A DNA stretch of 64,000 nt from NCBI GenBank assembly GCA_964397255.1, contig CAYNHQ010000004.1:62001-126000 (forward strand), given 5' to 3'. Position numbers and translations under genes: made by a program. Positions 26,388 through 35,386 of this stretch are shown here, piece after piece. The DNA comes from CAYNHQ01 sp964397255 (GTDB lineage: Bacteria; Bdellovibrionota_G; JALEGL01; DATDPG01). Numbering within the stretch: position 1 is the stretch's first letter; each line of letters begins with the position of its first letter. Under the pieces are notes generated by a model, which saw nothing but the letters and a program-made list of their open reading frames with translations, searched no databases and was not told the origin of the DNA.

Positions 26388-28439
26388 AAATTGGGGTCCA
26401 TATTTTTCGGCCAGGCGAGACAGGGTCGCGATGATTTCACTTTTTCCTCGCGAGGAGGCGTACGCCATCAGTCCCCCGCGAAATGGGGCAAATCCGGTTC
26501 CTAAAACCATTCCGATATCCACATCACGTTTTGAACTTACAACACCTTCCGCCAAACAGCGGCAGGCTTCATTGACCATCACTAAGATCAGACGATCCGT
26601 AATAGTATTGGGATCGAGCGGTGTCGCCGACGAAAGAGGGCCAAGATCGCCGACGGGTTTGGGTTTTCCTTTCCCATGAATATAAAAACCTTTGCCACCC
26701 TTTTTCCCGATTCGGCCGTCCTTTCTTACTTTTGAGAGTAACCCCGAGCGCTTTGGATAGCCTGGAAGCGCTTCACTAAGATAAATTCCAACCTTCTCCG
26801 CAATATCCAGACCGACTTCATCCATCAATTCAAATGGCCCCATCGGCATACCAAAATTTTTGAGGATCCGATCGATCTCGGGAAATGGAATACCTTCTTC
26901 CGCCATCAGGGAAGCTTCGTTGAGATAGAAACCAAGAATTCGATTCACCAAAAAGCCGGGCCGATCCGCGACGACAATCGGCGTTTTACCGAGGGCGATG
27001 GCTAGATCAAAAGCGGTAGCGATCGTTTCATTCGATGTGTTTGTTCCTTTTACGATTTCGATCAGCGGCATTCGATGGACTGGATTAAAGAAGTGAAGAC
27101 CGATCACTCGCTCCGGATGGGAAACCGCCGAAGCGATTTCAGTAATCGAAAGCGCAGATGTGTTCGTTGCGAGAATCGTTTCCGGTCTCACTCTTTTTGA
27201 GAGTTCGGCAAACACGTCTTTTTTTACTTGGATCTCTTCCAGAGCCGCTTCGATGACGAAGTCCACACGCCCCAGCCCTGTCCATTCTGTAGTCGTGGAC
27301 AACCGACTCATGCGAGCATCATGTTCCTGAACGGAAATTCGCTTCCGCCGGAGATCTTTTTGATTGAGTTCGCGAATCGTCCGGATCCCTTTGGCTAAAA
27401 AGTCGTTTGAAAGATCGCGAAGGCGAACCCCTTTTCCGCGGGTCGTTAAAAGTTGCGCAATGCCGGCTCCCATGACACCCGCTCCAATCACCGCCGTTTG
27501 TTGAACAGGGCGGGGCGGGGCATTCCACTTCATTCGGCGAATTTCTTCCGTCGCGAGGAAAATGGAAATCAAAGCCTTGGAAACAGGAGAGGCGATCAAA
27601 TCACCCACGTGCTTTGCCTCCACTTCATATCCATCGACCGAACGAGCATGAAACGTTTCGTTGAGCACATCGATCGCGGCTAATGGAGCGGGATAGAATC
27701 CGGAAGTGGCTTCTACGGCCTTCTTTCGAGCCAGTCGCAACATAAACTGCCAAGCGATCGGGAAACATTCGATCCACTTTTGCCAATGGGGAAGGCGTGT
27801 CGGTTTCCGAGGACGAAAGCCTTTGCCTATCCACTTTCGCGCCACTTCCTCGAGAATTGCCGAAGACGTGTAATCATCCACCAGTCCGATCCTGTAGGCC
27901 CGTTTTGCGTCGAGCATTTTCCCTGTCGTAATTAAATCGATGGCCGCATAGAGGCCCACGATTCGCGGAAGTCGTTGCGTTCCACCAAAACCGGGAATGA
28001 TTCCGAGCTTTACTTCTGGAAGCGCCAGACGAACATGACTGTCTTCTCCCGCCACCCGATAGGTACAGGCGAGGGCGAACTCAAGACCGCCCCCAAGGCA
28101 GGGACCATCAATCACGGACACACTGGGAAAGGGAAGAGTTTCGATCGCATTCATCAGCGCCTGCCCGTTGCGGGCTTTTTCGGCCGCGATCGCCGGATTG
28201 GTGAGCGCTCGGATTTCCTCGATATTGGCTCCCGCGATGAATTGCTTTGGTTTCCCGCTTCGAACCAAAAGCCCTTTGACTTGCCGGGTCCCCATGGCGC
28301 CGAGCCACCGGATCGAATCGGTCAATTCTCCGACAGATTCGGTGGAAAGAACGTTCGCATTCTTCCCCTGCATATCCAGCGTGAGAACGGCAATGCGGTC
28401 TCCGCCAATTTCGATTCGATGATGCTTGGGCTCGTTCAT
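26352..28439 (-). CDS. fadJ: Enoyl-CoA hydratase / 3-hydroxyacyl-CoA dehydrogenase, beta-oxidation alpha subunit
   Basis: 695 aa, ATG 28439. The N-terminal crotonase domain (about 1-190) has the oxyanion hole 'IAGANIEEI' and both catalytic Glu residues ('GGGLEFALAC' and 'LPEVKLGIIPGFGG'). The NAD-binding domain starts with 'AVIGAGVMGAGIAQLL' (about 313-328); the catalytic His region is 'GLHFFNPVHRMPLIEIV'. Two C-terminal helical HCDH domains follow. Length and order are those of FadJ/FadB. It hydrates trans-2-enoyl-CoA and oxidises 3-hydroxyacyl-CoA. The start overlaps the thiolase stop (ATGA), so the two subunits are translated together, as expected for a trifunctional complex. Confidence 0.95.
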   Translation of the reverse strand: MNEPKHHRIEIGGDRIAVLTLDMQGKNANVLSTESVGELTDSIRWLGAMGTRQVKGLLVRSGKPKQFIAGANIEEIRALTNPAIAAEKARNGQALMNAIETLPFPSVSVIDGPCLGGGLEFALACTYRVAGEDSHVRLALPEVKLGIIPGFGGTQRLPRIVGLYAAIDLITTGKMLDAKRAYRIGLVDDYTSSAILEEVARKWIGKGFRPRKPTRLPHWQKWIECFPIAWQFMLRLARKKAVEATSGFYPAPLAAIDVLNETFHARSVDGYEVEAKHVGDLIASPVSKALISIFLATEEIRRMKWNAPPRPVQQTAVIGAGVMGAGIAQLLTTRGKGVRLRDLSNDFLAKGIRTIRELNQKDLRRKRISVQEHDARMSRLSTTTEWTGLGRVDFVIEAALEEIQVKKDVFAELSKRVRPETILATNTSALSITEIASAVSHPERVIGLHFFNPVHRMPLIEIVKGTNTSNETIATAFDLAIALGKTPIVVADRPGFLVNRILGFYLNEASLMAEEGIPFPEIDRILKNFGMPMGPFELMDEVGLDIAEKVGIYLSEALPGYPKRSGLLSKVRKDGRIGKKGGKGFYIHGKGKPKPVGDLGPLSSATPLDPNTITDRLILVMVNEACRCLAEGVVSSKRDVDIGMVLGTGFAPFRGGLMAYASSRGKSEIIATLSRLAEKYGPQFLPGDPISQIDF

Positions 28440-29719
28440 CCCCGCTCCAAAATCATGGCGCCCCCCTGGCCTCCGCCGACACAGAGTGTGGCCAGACCGT
28501 GGGTGAGATTTCTCCGTTTCATTTCACGTGCGAGAGTCAAAGTGATCCTTGTGCCGGAGGTTCCCACCGGATGGCCAAAGGCAATGGCCCCGCCGTTCAC
28601 ATTCAAAATCTCCGGATTGATCGCGCCCAATCTTCCCGACTCCACACCCACGCCTGCGCCCAGTGAGGGGTTCTCAAAAATTTTCAGGTTCGCAAGAACC
28701 TGAGCCGCGAAAGCTTCGTTGATTTCAACCAACTCCATGTCCGACATCGAAAGCCCCGTGCTTCGTAATGCGAGGGCCGTGGAGACGGCGGGCCCAAGCC
28801 CCATTCGCTTCGGATCCAATCCGGCAAACGCATAGCCACGAATCCATCCGAGTGGTTCGCGATTTTCCCGGCGAAGTCTTTCTTCGCTCATGAGAAGCAT
28901 CATGGCGGCTCCGTCCGTAATGCCACAGCTATTTCCCGCAGTGACCGTGCCATGCCGTCGGTCGAAATAGGGAGGAAGTTTCGCTAGAGCTTCCATCGTT
29001 TGATTTGCACGTGGCCCAATATCTTCGGCGACCGCGTTTCCGCTTTCGGCGGGAAAATAGGAAACGATTTCCTCTCGAAGTCGTCCTTCTTTGGTGGCGG
29101 CCACCGCCTTTTGGTGACTCGCAAGCGCAAACCGATCCTGCTCCTCGCGTGTGACATGAAATTCTTTGGCAAGGACCTCGGCAGTCTGTCCCATGTTCAA
29201 CCCGCAAAAGGGGTCCGTAAGGCCCTCGAGGAGAGCCACAATCGGTTTCATGTACCGTGGGCGAAAACGCGTGAGCGCTCGGATTTTTGCCACAGGTGTT
29301 TTGGCCTGCATGAGGCTCGAGAGAAAATCTCCCATCACTCGAGGGAAAACGAGCGGTATGTTCGACATGGATTCCGTTCCACCGACGATGATCGCTTCGG
29401 CTCGGCCCGCTCGAATCAATTCGAATCCCTCGGCAATCGATTGGAGTCCCGAAGCGCAGTTTCGGGCGACGGTATGAGCCGATGAGGAAAGGGGAAGTCC
29501 GGCCGTCAGAGAGATGACTCGCGAGATATTGGTGGCGTCCATGGGCTGTGCCACGTTTCCGATGATGGTTTCGTTAATGCTTTGGGGCTCCGCTTCGGTT
29601 CGTTCGAGCAACTCGCGGAGGGCCACCCGGCCTAATTCCTGCGCAGATACGTGGGCAAAAGCTCCTCCGGCCTTTACGAAAGGAGTTCGCACACCATCTA
29701 CAATCGCTACCCGACTCAT
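28436..29719 (-). CDS. fadI: Acetyl-CoA acyltransferase (3-ketoacyl-CoA thiolase), beta subunit
   Basis: 427 aa from ATG 29719 (GGAAAAAA just upstream); a longer frame to 29917 lacks homology and runs into the divergent gene. Thiolase fold with the nucleophile Cys88 in 'ARNCASGLQSI', 'EINEAFAAQ', the catalytic His in 'FGHPVGTSGTR', and the second Cys in 'LCVGGGQGGAM'. Length and the pairing order thiolase-first favour FadI over FadA. It cleaves 3-ketoacyl-CoA to acetyl-CoA and a shortened acyl-CoA. It is transcribed divergently from the phospholipase C-like gene and immediately before fadJ. Confidence 0.95.
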   Translation of the reverse strand: MSRVAIVDGVRTPFVKAGGAFAHVSAQELGRVALRELLERTEAEPQSINETIIGNVAQPMDATNISRVISLTAGLPLSSSAHTVARNCASGLQSIAEGFELIRAGRAEAIIVGGTESMSNIPLVFPRVMGDFLSSLMQAKTPVAKIRALTRFRPRYMKPIVALLEGLTDPFCGLNMGQTAEVLAKEFHVTREEQDRFALASHQKAVAATKEGRLREEIVSYFPAESGNAVAEDIGPRANQTMEALAKLPPYFDRRHGTVTAGNSCGITDGAAMMLLMSEERLRRENREPLGWIRGYAFAGLDPKRMGLGPAVSTALALRSTGLSMSDMELVEINEAFAAQVLANLKIFENPSLGAGVGVESGRLGAINPEILNVNGGAIAFGHPVGTSGTRITLTLAREMKRRNLTHGLATLCVGGGQGGAMILERG

Positions 29720-29794
29720 TTTTTTCCGTAAACTAAGGTTCCAGATTGATTCGCAAAACGGTGTCGTCGTACCATAGAAGGAGTGAATAGTGCC

Positions 29795-30688
29795 ATGAAA
29801 GGAATCATCTTTTTTAGTTTGGCACTGATCGCGATTTTCTGGCCCGACGCGGCATTCGCGTGGGGTCCCGCAACCCACCTTCATTACGGCATTTCCCTGC
29901 TCGACCAATTGAGTCAACTCACCGACGCGGTGCGCGCGCTTCTTGCTTCACAATCGTTTTCTTTTCTTTATGGCAGTGTGAGCGCTGACATTGTCCTAGC
30001 AAAAAAGCTCGGGCGCGCCGCGACCCACTGCCATAATTGGGAAAATGGAATGAAGCTTGTGGATTCTGCGGAAAGCGATCGCACAAGAGCATTCGCTCTC
30101 GGATATGTCTCGCATTTGGCGGCCGATACCATTAGCCACAATTGTTATGTCCCTTCCAAGACGATTTCCTCCTATGAAACGGGCATTCTCAACCATATGT
30201 ATTGGGAACTTCTGTTCGACCAGCAGGTCACCAGCCCCAAAACGATCGAGCTTTTTCGCCAAATTGCGAGGGGAGATTTCACCGATTGCGACGAACACAT
30301 GGAGCGCCAAATCCCGACTCGCATCTTCGATTTTTCAACCAATAAGAAAATTTTCAATCAACTCTTAATTCTTCAGAGCGCGGAAAAATGGCAAAGCCTT
30401 TGGACCAAATTTTCCAAAAGCTCAAAGCGCCCCCTGAAAGAAGAAGAGGTTGCTGATTTCTCAGCGCGGTCGATTCAAGCCGTGATTAGTTTCCTCAACA
30501 AAGGGGCTTCGTCGAAATATGTCACGGCGGATCCGACGGGTGCCGATCGGCTTCGTTTGGCGCACCAACTTCGTCGCTACTACAAATCAAATCTCTCCAA
30601 GAAAGGCGATGTGGCGGAAAAGGTGGAGTCAAAGGCGAAAGAATTCTCCCTCGAACCTTTTACCCACTTCGAGAATGTAGGGGAATAG
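29795..30688 (+). CDS. Secreted zinc-dependent phospholipase C-like protein
   Basis: 297 aa from ATG 29795, with GAAGGAG at suitable distance (a GTG at 29783 overlaps that site). The signal peptide ends 'DAAFA|WGPATH', so the mature protein would begin with Trp23, the residue whose amino group binds zinc in bacterial phospholipase C and S1/P1 nuclease families. The following His ('WGPATHLHYG') and 'HLAADTISHNCYVP' add candidate metal ligands. Family assignment (Zn_dep_PLPC) rests on this pattern. The protein is probably periplasmic or exported. Lipid substrate unknown; its neighbour fadI-fadJ suggests, but does not prove, a link to fatty-acid use. Confidence 0.8.
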   Translation: MKGIIFFSLALIAIFWPDAAFAWGPATHLHYGISLLDQLSQLTDAVRALLASQSFSFLYGSVSADIVLAKKLGRAATHCHNWENGMKLVDSAESDRTRAFALGYVSHLAADTISHNCYVPSKTISSYETGILNHMYWELLFDQQVTSPKTIELFRQIARGDFTDCDEHMERQIPTRIFDFSTNKKIFNQLLILQSAEKWQSLWTKFSKSSKRPLKEEEVADFSARSIQAVISFLNKGASSKYVTADPTGADRLRLAHQLRRYYKSNLSKKGDVAEKVESKAKEFSLEPFTHFENVGE

Positions 30689-30842
30689 TCGAAACGCACT
30701 ATTTTCAGGGTCTCCGCAAAAAATGCGGTGTAATTTCAAATATTTGAGGTGGGGCCATTGAAATCATGAATGAATTCAGTTACTTTTAGAGACATTCCCG
30801 GCACATTCATTGCTACCCTTTAGCGGTATGGGAGGATTACCA

Positions 30843-31595
30843 ATGAAACGTTATCTTATTCTTGCAATCCCGCTCGTGTTTGGAGTTTTTTCTTGCGCCG
30901 GACACTACGATTTAACGCTTGGAAGTTTTCAGGAAGCCCTTGGCCAGGCGCCGGGGGGTAGTGGTACGGTCGTGGATGCCAATGGAGATGGTGTGCCGGA
31001 TGGAATCGACACCAATGGCGATGGAATACCCGATATTCCTTTCACCCCTCCGGATGTATCGAATCCTGGTGCGGTTGAAGATCCCGCCAATCCTATTTTA
31101 AGAGATGCTACCAATCACTGCATCCCTTCGGTTGGAAGCTTTATTGAAATCAACGGCAACGACGACAGCCACATCACGGCAGCTGATGTGGGTACGGTAG
31201 ACACACTGATCGTGCAGATCTCAAGCAAGAGTTCCAACGTTACCGTGGATCTCTCCAATAACTCGATCAAGAGGATCATCGTGTATCAGTCGGGAAACAG
31301 CAATAAGATCACGGTGTCGAATACGAAAATGACCCAAGGGTTTTGCAATCAAATGAGCGGTGGTTCGAACGCAGAATTGCTTGAATCTACCTCTTCGGCG
31401 GTCATCGTGGATCTGATGTCCGGTACGGGGGGAGGAAATTCACTCGATCTTCGTTTTAAACCTAGCACTGGGCTTCGCTATCAATTGAGCGGAAACAACC
31501 AGTGTATTTCAGCGCCGTTGGGAACGACGATTCTTTCGCATTCGTCTAACAACAACGGCCACCAAGAACTCTTCGACGGAACAACCTGTTTATAA
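30843..31595 (+). CDS. Lipoprotein with aspartate-rich Ca-binding repeats and beta-helix-like domain
   Basis: 250 aa from ATG 30843 with GGGAGGATTACC before it. The lipobox is 'FSC' followed by 'AGHYDL'. Residues about 55-80 contain two 'D-x-N-G-D-G-x-P-D' loops like thrombospondin type 3/dockerin calcium sites. The remainder (about 105-250) has Asn/Ser-rich short strands ('SSNVTVDLSNNSIKRIIVY', 'SGNSNKITVSNT') resembling DUF3060-type right-handed beta-helices. Two of its Cys residues ('NHCIPS', 'GFCNQM') may pair. The leader and lipobox are similar to those of another lipoprotein at 35.4-36.1 kb, suggesting a shared family leader. Function unknown; likely surface or periplasmic. Confidence 0.75.
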   Translation: MKRYLILAIPLVFGVFSCAGHYDLTLGSFQEALGQAPGGSGTVVDANGDGVPDGIDTNGDGIPDIPFTPPDVSNPGAVEDPANPILRDATNHCIPSVGSFIEINGNDDSHITAADVGTVDTLIVQISSKSSNVTVDLSNNSIKRIIVYQSGNSNKITVSNTKMTQGFCNQMSGGSNAELLESTSSAVIVDLMSGTGGGNSLDLRFKPSTGLRYQLSGNNQCISAPLGTTILSHSSNNNGHQELFDGTTCL

Positions 31596-31642
31596 ACTAA
31601 CTTCGTTTGCTCACATGCCTCGGCGATGATATCGCTGAGGGT

Positions 31643-32356
31643 GTGAACGACGAACGCGAAGAGCTTTCTCAACTCATCTCCGCCTCGCGTGTTTGGGTGG
31701 AGGATCTCAAACGATCGGGGCATCGATTTGATCTTCCACTTTTGTTGCCGCTCGACGCTCCCGTCGAACCAACCCATCGGACATTAGAGGAAATTCGCGC
31801 TGAAATAGGGGAGTGCACGCGATGCAAACTTCACCGCGGACGAACTCATCTCGTTTTTGGGGTGGGGAATCCGAAAGCCGATCTTCTTTTCGTCGGCGAA
31901 GCTCCAGGTCGGGATGAAGATCTTCAGGGAGAGCCGTTCGTAGGTCGGGCGGGAAAACTCTTAACCGACATTATTGAAGCCATTGGCCTGAAGCGTTCTG
32001 AAGTGTACATATGCAATGTCGTCAAATGCCGGCCGCCCGAAAACCGCAACCCGGAGCCGGATGAAATTGCAAGCTGTCAGCCCTTTCTGAGGGCGCAGGT
32101 AACTAGCATTCAGCCGAAACTGATTTGCGTCCTGGGGAAATTCGCGGCGCAGACTCTGCTTGCCACCGAAACGCCCATCTCAAAACTGCGCGGAAAGTTT
32201 TGGGATTATCAGGGAATTCCCGTTCTTCCCACGTTTCATCCGGCGTATCTTCTTCGGAATCCCCCGGCCAAAAAAGAAGTCTGGGACGACATGAAACTTC
32301 TCCACGCGGAGCTCTGCCAGCGAACGGGACGTATGATTCCACGAAAGGGAAAATAG
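31643..32356 (+). CDS. Family 4 uracil-DNA glycosylase (Fe-S)
   Basis: 237 aa from GTG 31643; TTG 31607 is an alternative, and neither has a good ribosome site. Four Cys at family 4 positions (Cys58 and Cys61 in 'CTRC', Cys129, Cys145) bind a [4Fe-4S] cluster. Active-site motif A is 'GEAPGRDEDLQGEPF' (85-99), and motif B is 'FHPAYLLRNP' with the catalytic-region His. It removes uracil from DNA in base-excision repair. An N-terminal extension of about 50 residues before the core is charged and probably flexible. The next gene starts two bases after its stop. Confidence 0.92.
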   Translation: MNDEREELSQLISASRVWVEDLKRSGHRFDLPLLLPLDAPVEPTHRTLEEIRAEIGECTRCKLHRGRTHLVFGVGNPKADLLFVGEAPGRDEDLQGEPFVGRAGKLLTDIIEAIGLKRSEVYICNVVKCRPPENRNPEPDEIASCQPFLRAQVTSIQPKLICVLGKFAAQTLLATETPISKLRGKFWDYQGIPVLPTFHPAYLLRNPPAKKEVWDDMKLLHAELCQRTGRMIPRKGK

Positions 32357-32357
32357 C

Positions 32358-33044
32358 GTGCGCGCATTGGGAGTCATGCTCTTGCTCTTTTCCGGTTTCT
32401 TTTATGCCGTGGTGAATTTTTCCGAAATGCGAAGACTTCATCAATTCCCTGTGGATTCGCTGGAAACGGAGCTTCGTCAACTGGACGCCAACCTCACCAT
32501 GTACGAGCAAAATCAAACGTTGCCGCCGGGCGGGTCCGAGGAGCTTTCGGACCTGCGAAAGCAGCGCCAATGGATATCTCTTGAATCCCTTCGGCGTACG
32601 CGCCACGTGGATCGTTTGGCCTCTTACGCGGCAGTGTTCGGTGCGCTCTTTTTCCTTCTGCCGTGGCTCTGGGGTTTGCTGGGCAAGCTAAAGGATTTTC
32701 TCTCCCCGGGAATGCCGATCCCAAAACTCGACATCCACGAAGCTCCTCCGCGCGAAGAATATGTGGATGAATTTGATTTTGATCGGAGAAGGGAGGGGGG
32801 ATTTCTCACGCGAGAGGCCGCCATCGAGTGGATGCTCAAGGATCCACTGCGTAAGTGCGACTATTGCGGAGGTGAACTTCATGCCACCGTTCCGAGTGCG
32901 GGAGACGCACTTCAGCTCATCACATTTTATAAGAAGGTACCGGAAGGAGCGCGTGACTTAAGGGTGATATTAGGAAGCCTTTGGTATGGGAAACCGGCCT
33001 CGGAAATTAAGTGTCAATCGTGTCAACGGGTGATTCAGCGTTAG
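32358..33044 (+). CDS. Two-helix membrane protein with C-terminal zinc-ribbon-like motif
   Basis: 228 aa, GTG 32358. One membrane segment at the N-terminus (about 4-20), an intervening soluble stretch with a heptad-like 'ELRQLDANLTMYEQNQ', and a second membrane segment (about 93-112). The cytoplasmic tail contains 'CDYCGG' and 'CQSCQR' about 55 residues apart, a possible zinc knuckle. No family recognised. The gene is packed between the uracil-DNA glycosylase (1 bp gap) and the lipase maturation factor gene (34 bp overlap), so it is part of a three-gene operon. Confidence 0.7.
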   Translation: MRALGVMLLLFSGFFYAVVNFSEMRRLHQFPVDSLETELRQLDANLTMYEQNQTLPPGGSEELSDLRKQRQWISLESLRRTRHVDRLASYAAVFGALFFLLPWLWGLLGKLKDFLSPGMPIPKLDIHEAPPREEYVDEFDFDRRREGGFLTREAAIEWMLKDPLRKCDYCGGELHATVPSAGDALQLITFYKKVPEGARDLRVILGSLWYGKPASEIKCQSCQRVIQR

Positions 33045-34477
33045 TTCATTCTCGTTCCGAGCGTTTTGCAGTCTCCAGCCAGCTTTTTTTACGTGGCCTG
33101 GGCCTCGTTTATTTGATTGCTTTCGCTTCTCTTTATTTTCAAATCGAAGGACTTATCGGTAGCCAGGGCATCTCCTCGGCGGAGGAATATCTTTTTTACG
33201 TCAAATCTCAGTTGGGTGGCGTGCGTCCTTTTGCGATCCCCACTATTTTTTGGCTCGGCGCCGGCGACTTCGCTTTGCGGGCTGCCTGTGCCATCGGCGT
33301 GATTGCCGGAGCATTTGTCTTCATCGGGCTTTGGCAGCTGATAAGTCTCTTAGTGGCGTGGGTCCTCTACCTGTCTCTCCTTCATGTTTCGCAGGAATTT
33401 CTTTCGTTTCAATGGGACATTCTTCTCGTAGAGGCGGGGTTCATCGCCATCTTTCTCGCACCTTTTTCACGCACCTGGTCTCTCCCTGTGGAGCCTTCGC
33501 CATGGGTGTGGTTCCTGCTTCGCTGGCTTCTCTTCCGTCTCATGTTCCAATCGGGGCTCGCAAAACTCTTCAGTGGCGATCCCACCTGGAGAAATCTTAC
33601 AGCTCTTCAGTTTCACTATGAAACGCAACCTCTTCCCACGCCGCTGGCCTGGTATGCACATCATCTTTCGGGAAACTTTCATGCCCTCTCCGTTTTGGTG
33701 ATGTTTGGGATTGAACTGGGTGCGCCGCTTCTCATTTTTTGTGGAAAGCGTCTGAGGCGAACGGCTTTTTTTCTCCTCCTGTTCCTTCAACTCCTGATTG
33801 CTCTTACGGGGAACTATGCCTTCTTCAATTTTCTGACGATCATCATTTGTTTTTCTCTCCTCGACGATGAAATGCTTCCGGAAAAGTGGCAGGGACATTC
33901 TCACGCCCGTTGCCCATGGCCACGCGGAATAGTGGTTCCAGTCACGATCATTTTATTCATCGCGAGTTGTGTCCCTTTCTCTCAGGCAATCCGAGTTCCC
34001 ATCCAGGGGCCCCCTTTATTGATCAGCCTGGTCGGTAAACTTTCACGTTTTGGCCTGGCCACTCGGTACGGTCTTTTTGCCGTGATGACTACTACCCGAC
34101 CGGAGATATTGGTCGAAGGGAGCGAGGATGGTGTGGAATGGAAGGAATACGAGTTTCGCTATAAGCCGGGAAACCTTTCGATGGGCCCTACGTTTGTGGC
34201 TCCCTATCAACCCCGTTTAGACTGGCAGCTCTGGTTTGCGGCGTTGGGCGATTGTTCTTCCACACCCTGGTTTCGGCGATTTGCCCAACGCCTCTTGGAA
34301 GGCTCTTCGCCCGTCCTGGATCTACTAAAGTTCAATCCTTTTCCCAATCGTCCCCCCAAGTACATTCGGTCCACCGTTTGGGATTATCGCTTTACTGAAG
34401 TGGAAAAAGAGGACTGGTGGGAGCGCGCAAAGCTCGGCCCTTTTTGTCCTGTGCTTTCGCTACAACGTCAAAACTAA
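33011..34477 (+). CDS. Lipase maturation factor family membrane protein
   Basis: 488 aa, GTG 33011. Around seven to nine membrane helices, with the motifs that mark the LMF1 family: 'FLSFQWDILLVEAGFIAIF', 'FQSGLAKLFSGDP' with 'QFHYETQPLPTPLAW' shortly after, and the C-terminal 'PYQPRLDWQLWFAALG'. In vertebrates LMF1 is an ER protein needed for folding of dimeric lipases; bacterial homologues are uncharacterised. Its role here could be folding of exported lipases or other secreted enzymes (inference). The stop codon shares CTAA with the stop of the convergent lipoprotein gene. Confidence 0.9.
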   Translation: MSIVSTGDSALVHSRSERFAVSSQLFLRGLGLVYLIAFASLYFQIEGLIGSQGISSAEEYLFYVKSQLGGVRPFAIPTIFWLGAGDFALRAACAIGVIAGAFVFIGLWQLISLLVAWVLYLSLLHVSQEFLSFQWDILLVEAGFIAIFLAPFSRTWSLPVEPSPWVWFLLRWLLFRLMFQSGLAKLFSGDPTWRNLTALQFHYETQPLPTPLAWYAHHLSGNFHALSVLVMFGIELGAPLLIFCGKRLRRTAFFLLLFLQLLIALTGNYAFFNFLTIIICFSLLDDEMLPEKWQGHSHARCPWPRGIVVPVTIILFIASCVPFSQAIRVPIQGPPLLISLVGKLSRFGLATRYGLFAVMTTTRPEILVEGSEDGVEWKEYEFRYKPGNLSMGPTFVAPYQPRLDWQLWFAALGDCSSTPWFRRFAQRLLEGSSPVLDLLKFNPFPNRPPKYIRSTVWDYRFTEVEKEDWWERAKLGPFCPVLSLQRQN

Positions 34478-35232
34478 TTTACGGGGACGCTATCTGAACC
34501 GGACTCAGGCGGTCCGGGAGTTCGTACAATCGTCTTTTCATAGAGCTTCACACCGGGATTTTCTCCATCCGGGCAAGTAAAGATTTCAATCTTTAAGACA
34601 TCGCCGGGTGACCCACGCAGTGAATAGCTGACGTCGAAAGAATTATCACCTATGGCGAGCGTAGTCCGACGGGTTTCCGTGAAATTATTGTTATGTCGGA
34701 AGTCATCTTCACTGAAGATATCCACACCGTTAATTCGGACATACGCGGATGTAACTCCGATCGCCGTCACACGCACATCGATGCAAATTTCACCGGAAGG
34801 GGTCGGTTCGACTGTGGGCGACGGACTAACCGTAGGCGTCTCAGTCGGTGTTACCGTCGGGGTTCCCGTAGGCGTTTCAGTAGGTGTGGGCGAAGGACAC
34901 CAATAGTAGTTACATGGCGTGGGTGTCGGTGTGGGCGAACAGTGTAGGCCCTTACAGGGCGTGGGCATCACTGTAGGTGTGGTGGTCGGCGTTACTGTCG
35001 GGGTGGGTGTCCCGCCATTGGGGGGGGTATGTGTAGGAGTAGGTGTTGGCTTCGGGTTCCCTTCATCCCCAGGGATGTCCACAACGCTGATTCCTCCGTT
35101 ATCATTTTCCGACACGTGGAGTGTGGAAATATTCCGGCCGTTTAAGGAAAATTGATAGGCATCGTTACAGCTCATCGCCACAAAGGCGGCGACTCCGAGG
35201 AGCGTTAAAAGAGATCGAATTTGGTTCGTCAT
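34474..35232 (-). CDS. Lipoprotein with long Thr-Pro linker and C-terminal beta-sandwich-like domain
   Basis: 252 aa, ATG 35232. Leader plus lipobox 'VAMSC'. About 30 residues after the Cys, a linker rich in T-P dipeptides runs from residue 60 to 150, interrupted by short Cys-containing pieces ('CKGLHC', 'CNYYWC'). The C-terminal domain (about 150-240) has the pattern 'SAYVRINGVDIFSEDDF', '...LAIGDNSFDVSYSLRGSPGD' and 'LKIEIFTC', homologous to the end of the next lipoprotein upstream. The T-P repeats make the DNA of 34780-35060 look repetitive, but it is coding. A surface-displayed domain on a flexible stalk is likely. Confidence 0.78.
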   Translation of the reverse strand: MTNQIRSLLTLLGVAAFVAMSCNDAYQFSLNGRNISTLHVSENDNGGISVVDIPGDEGNPKPTPTPTHTPPNGGTPTPTVTPTTTPTVMPTPCKGLHCSPTPTPTPCNYYWCPSPTPTETPTGTPTVTPTETPTVSPSPTVEPTPSGEICIDVRVTAIGVTSAYVRINGVDIFSEDDFRHNNNFTETRRTTLAIGDNSFDVSYSLRGSPGDVLKIEIFTCPDGENPGVKLYEKTIVRTPGPPESGSDSVPVN

Positions 35233-35322
35233 AGGGGACTTCTTATCTTCCGGGGAGGCTTATAAACCGAATGTTTCAGCGTGTCAATAGCAACGCGACG
35301 CATTAATATGAGCTAAGTTATT

Positions 35323-35356
35323 AAAATAAAAGGGGCGGCGAGCATATCGCCGCCCC
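35323..35356 (-). terminator. Rho-independent terminator after the 235-aa lipoprotein gene
   Basis: A 10-bp perfect GC-rich stem (arms 35332-35341 and 35347-35356, GGGGCGGCGA and its complement) closes a 5-nt loop. Read on the minus strand it is followed by TTTTATTTT (35331-35323). It lies about 30 bp past the stop of the lipoprotein gene at 35387 and before the next minus-strand gene. Confidence 0.85.
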
Positions 35357-35386
35357 CGGTTCTCTCTGGGAGGAGTGAACGCTAAC

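Noticed and set aside
29720..29917. Longer N-terminus of the thiolase (66 extra residues)
   Set aside because: No homology, and it overlaps the divergent gene; thiolase start motif lies at 29719.
30715..30740. CCGCA-AAAAA-TGCGG hairpin after the phospholipase-like gene as terminator
   Set aside because: Only a 5-bp stem and no following T-run.
34780..35060. Repeated DNA units resembling a short CRISPR or minisatellite
   Set aside because: Units are short, imperfect and coding for a T-P linker in frame on the minus strand.
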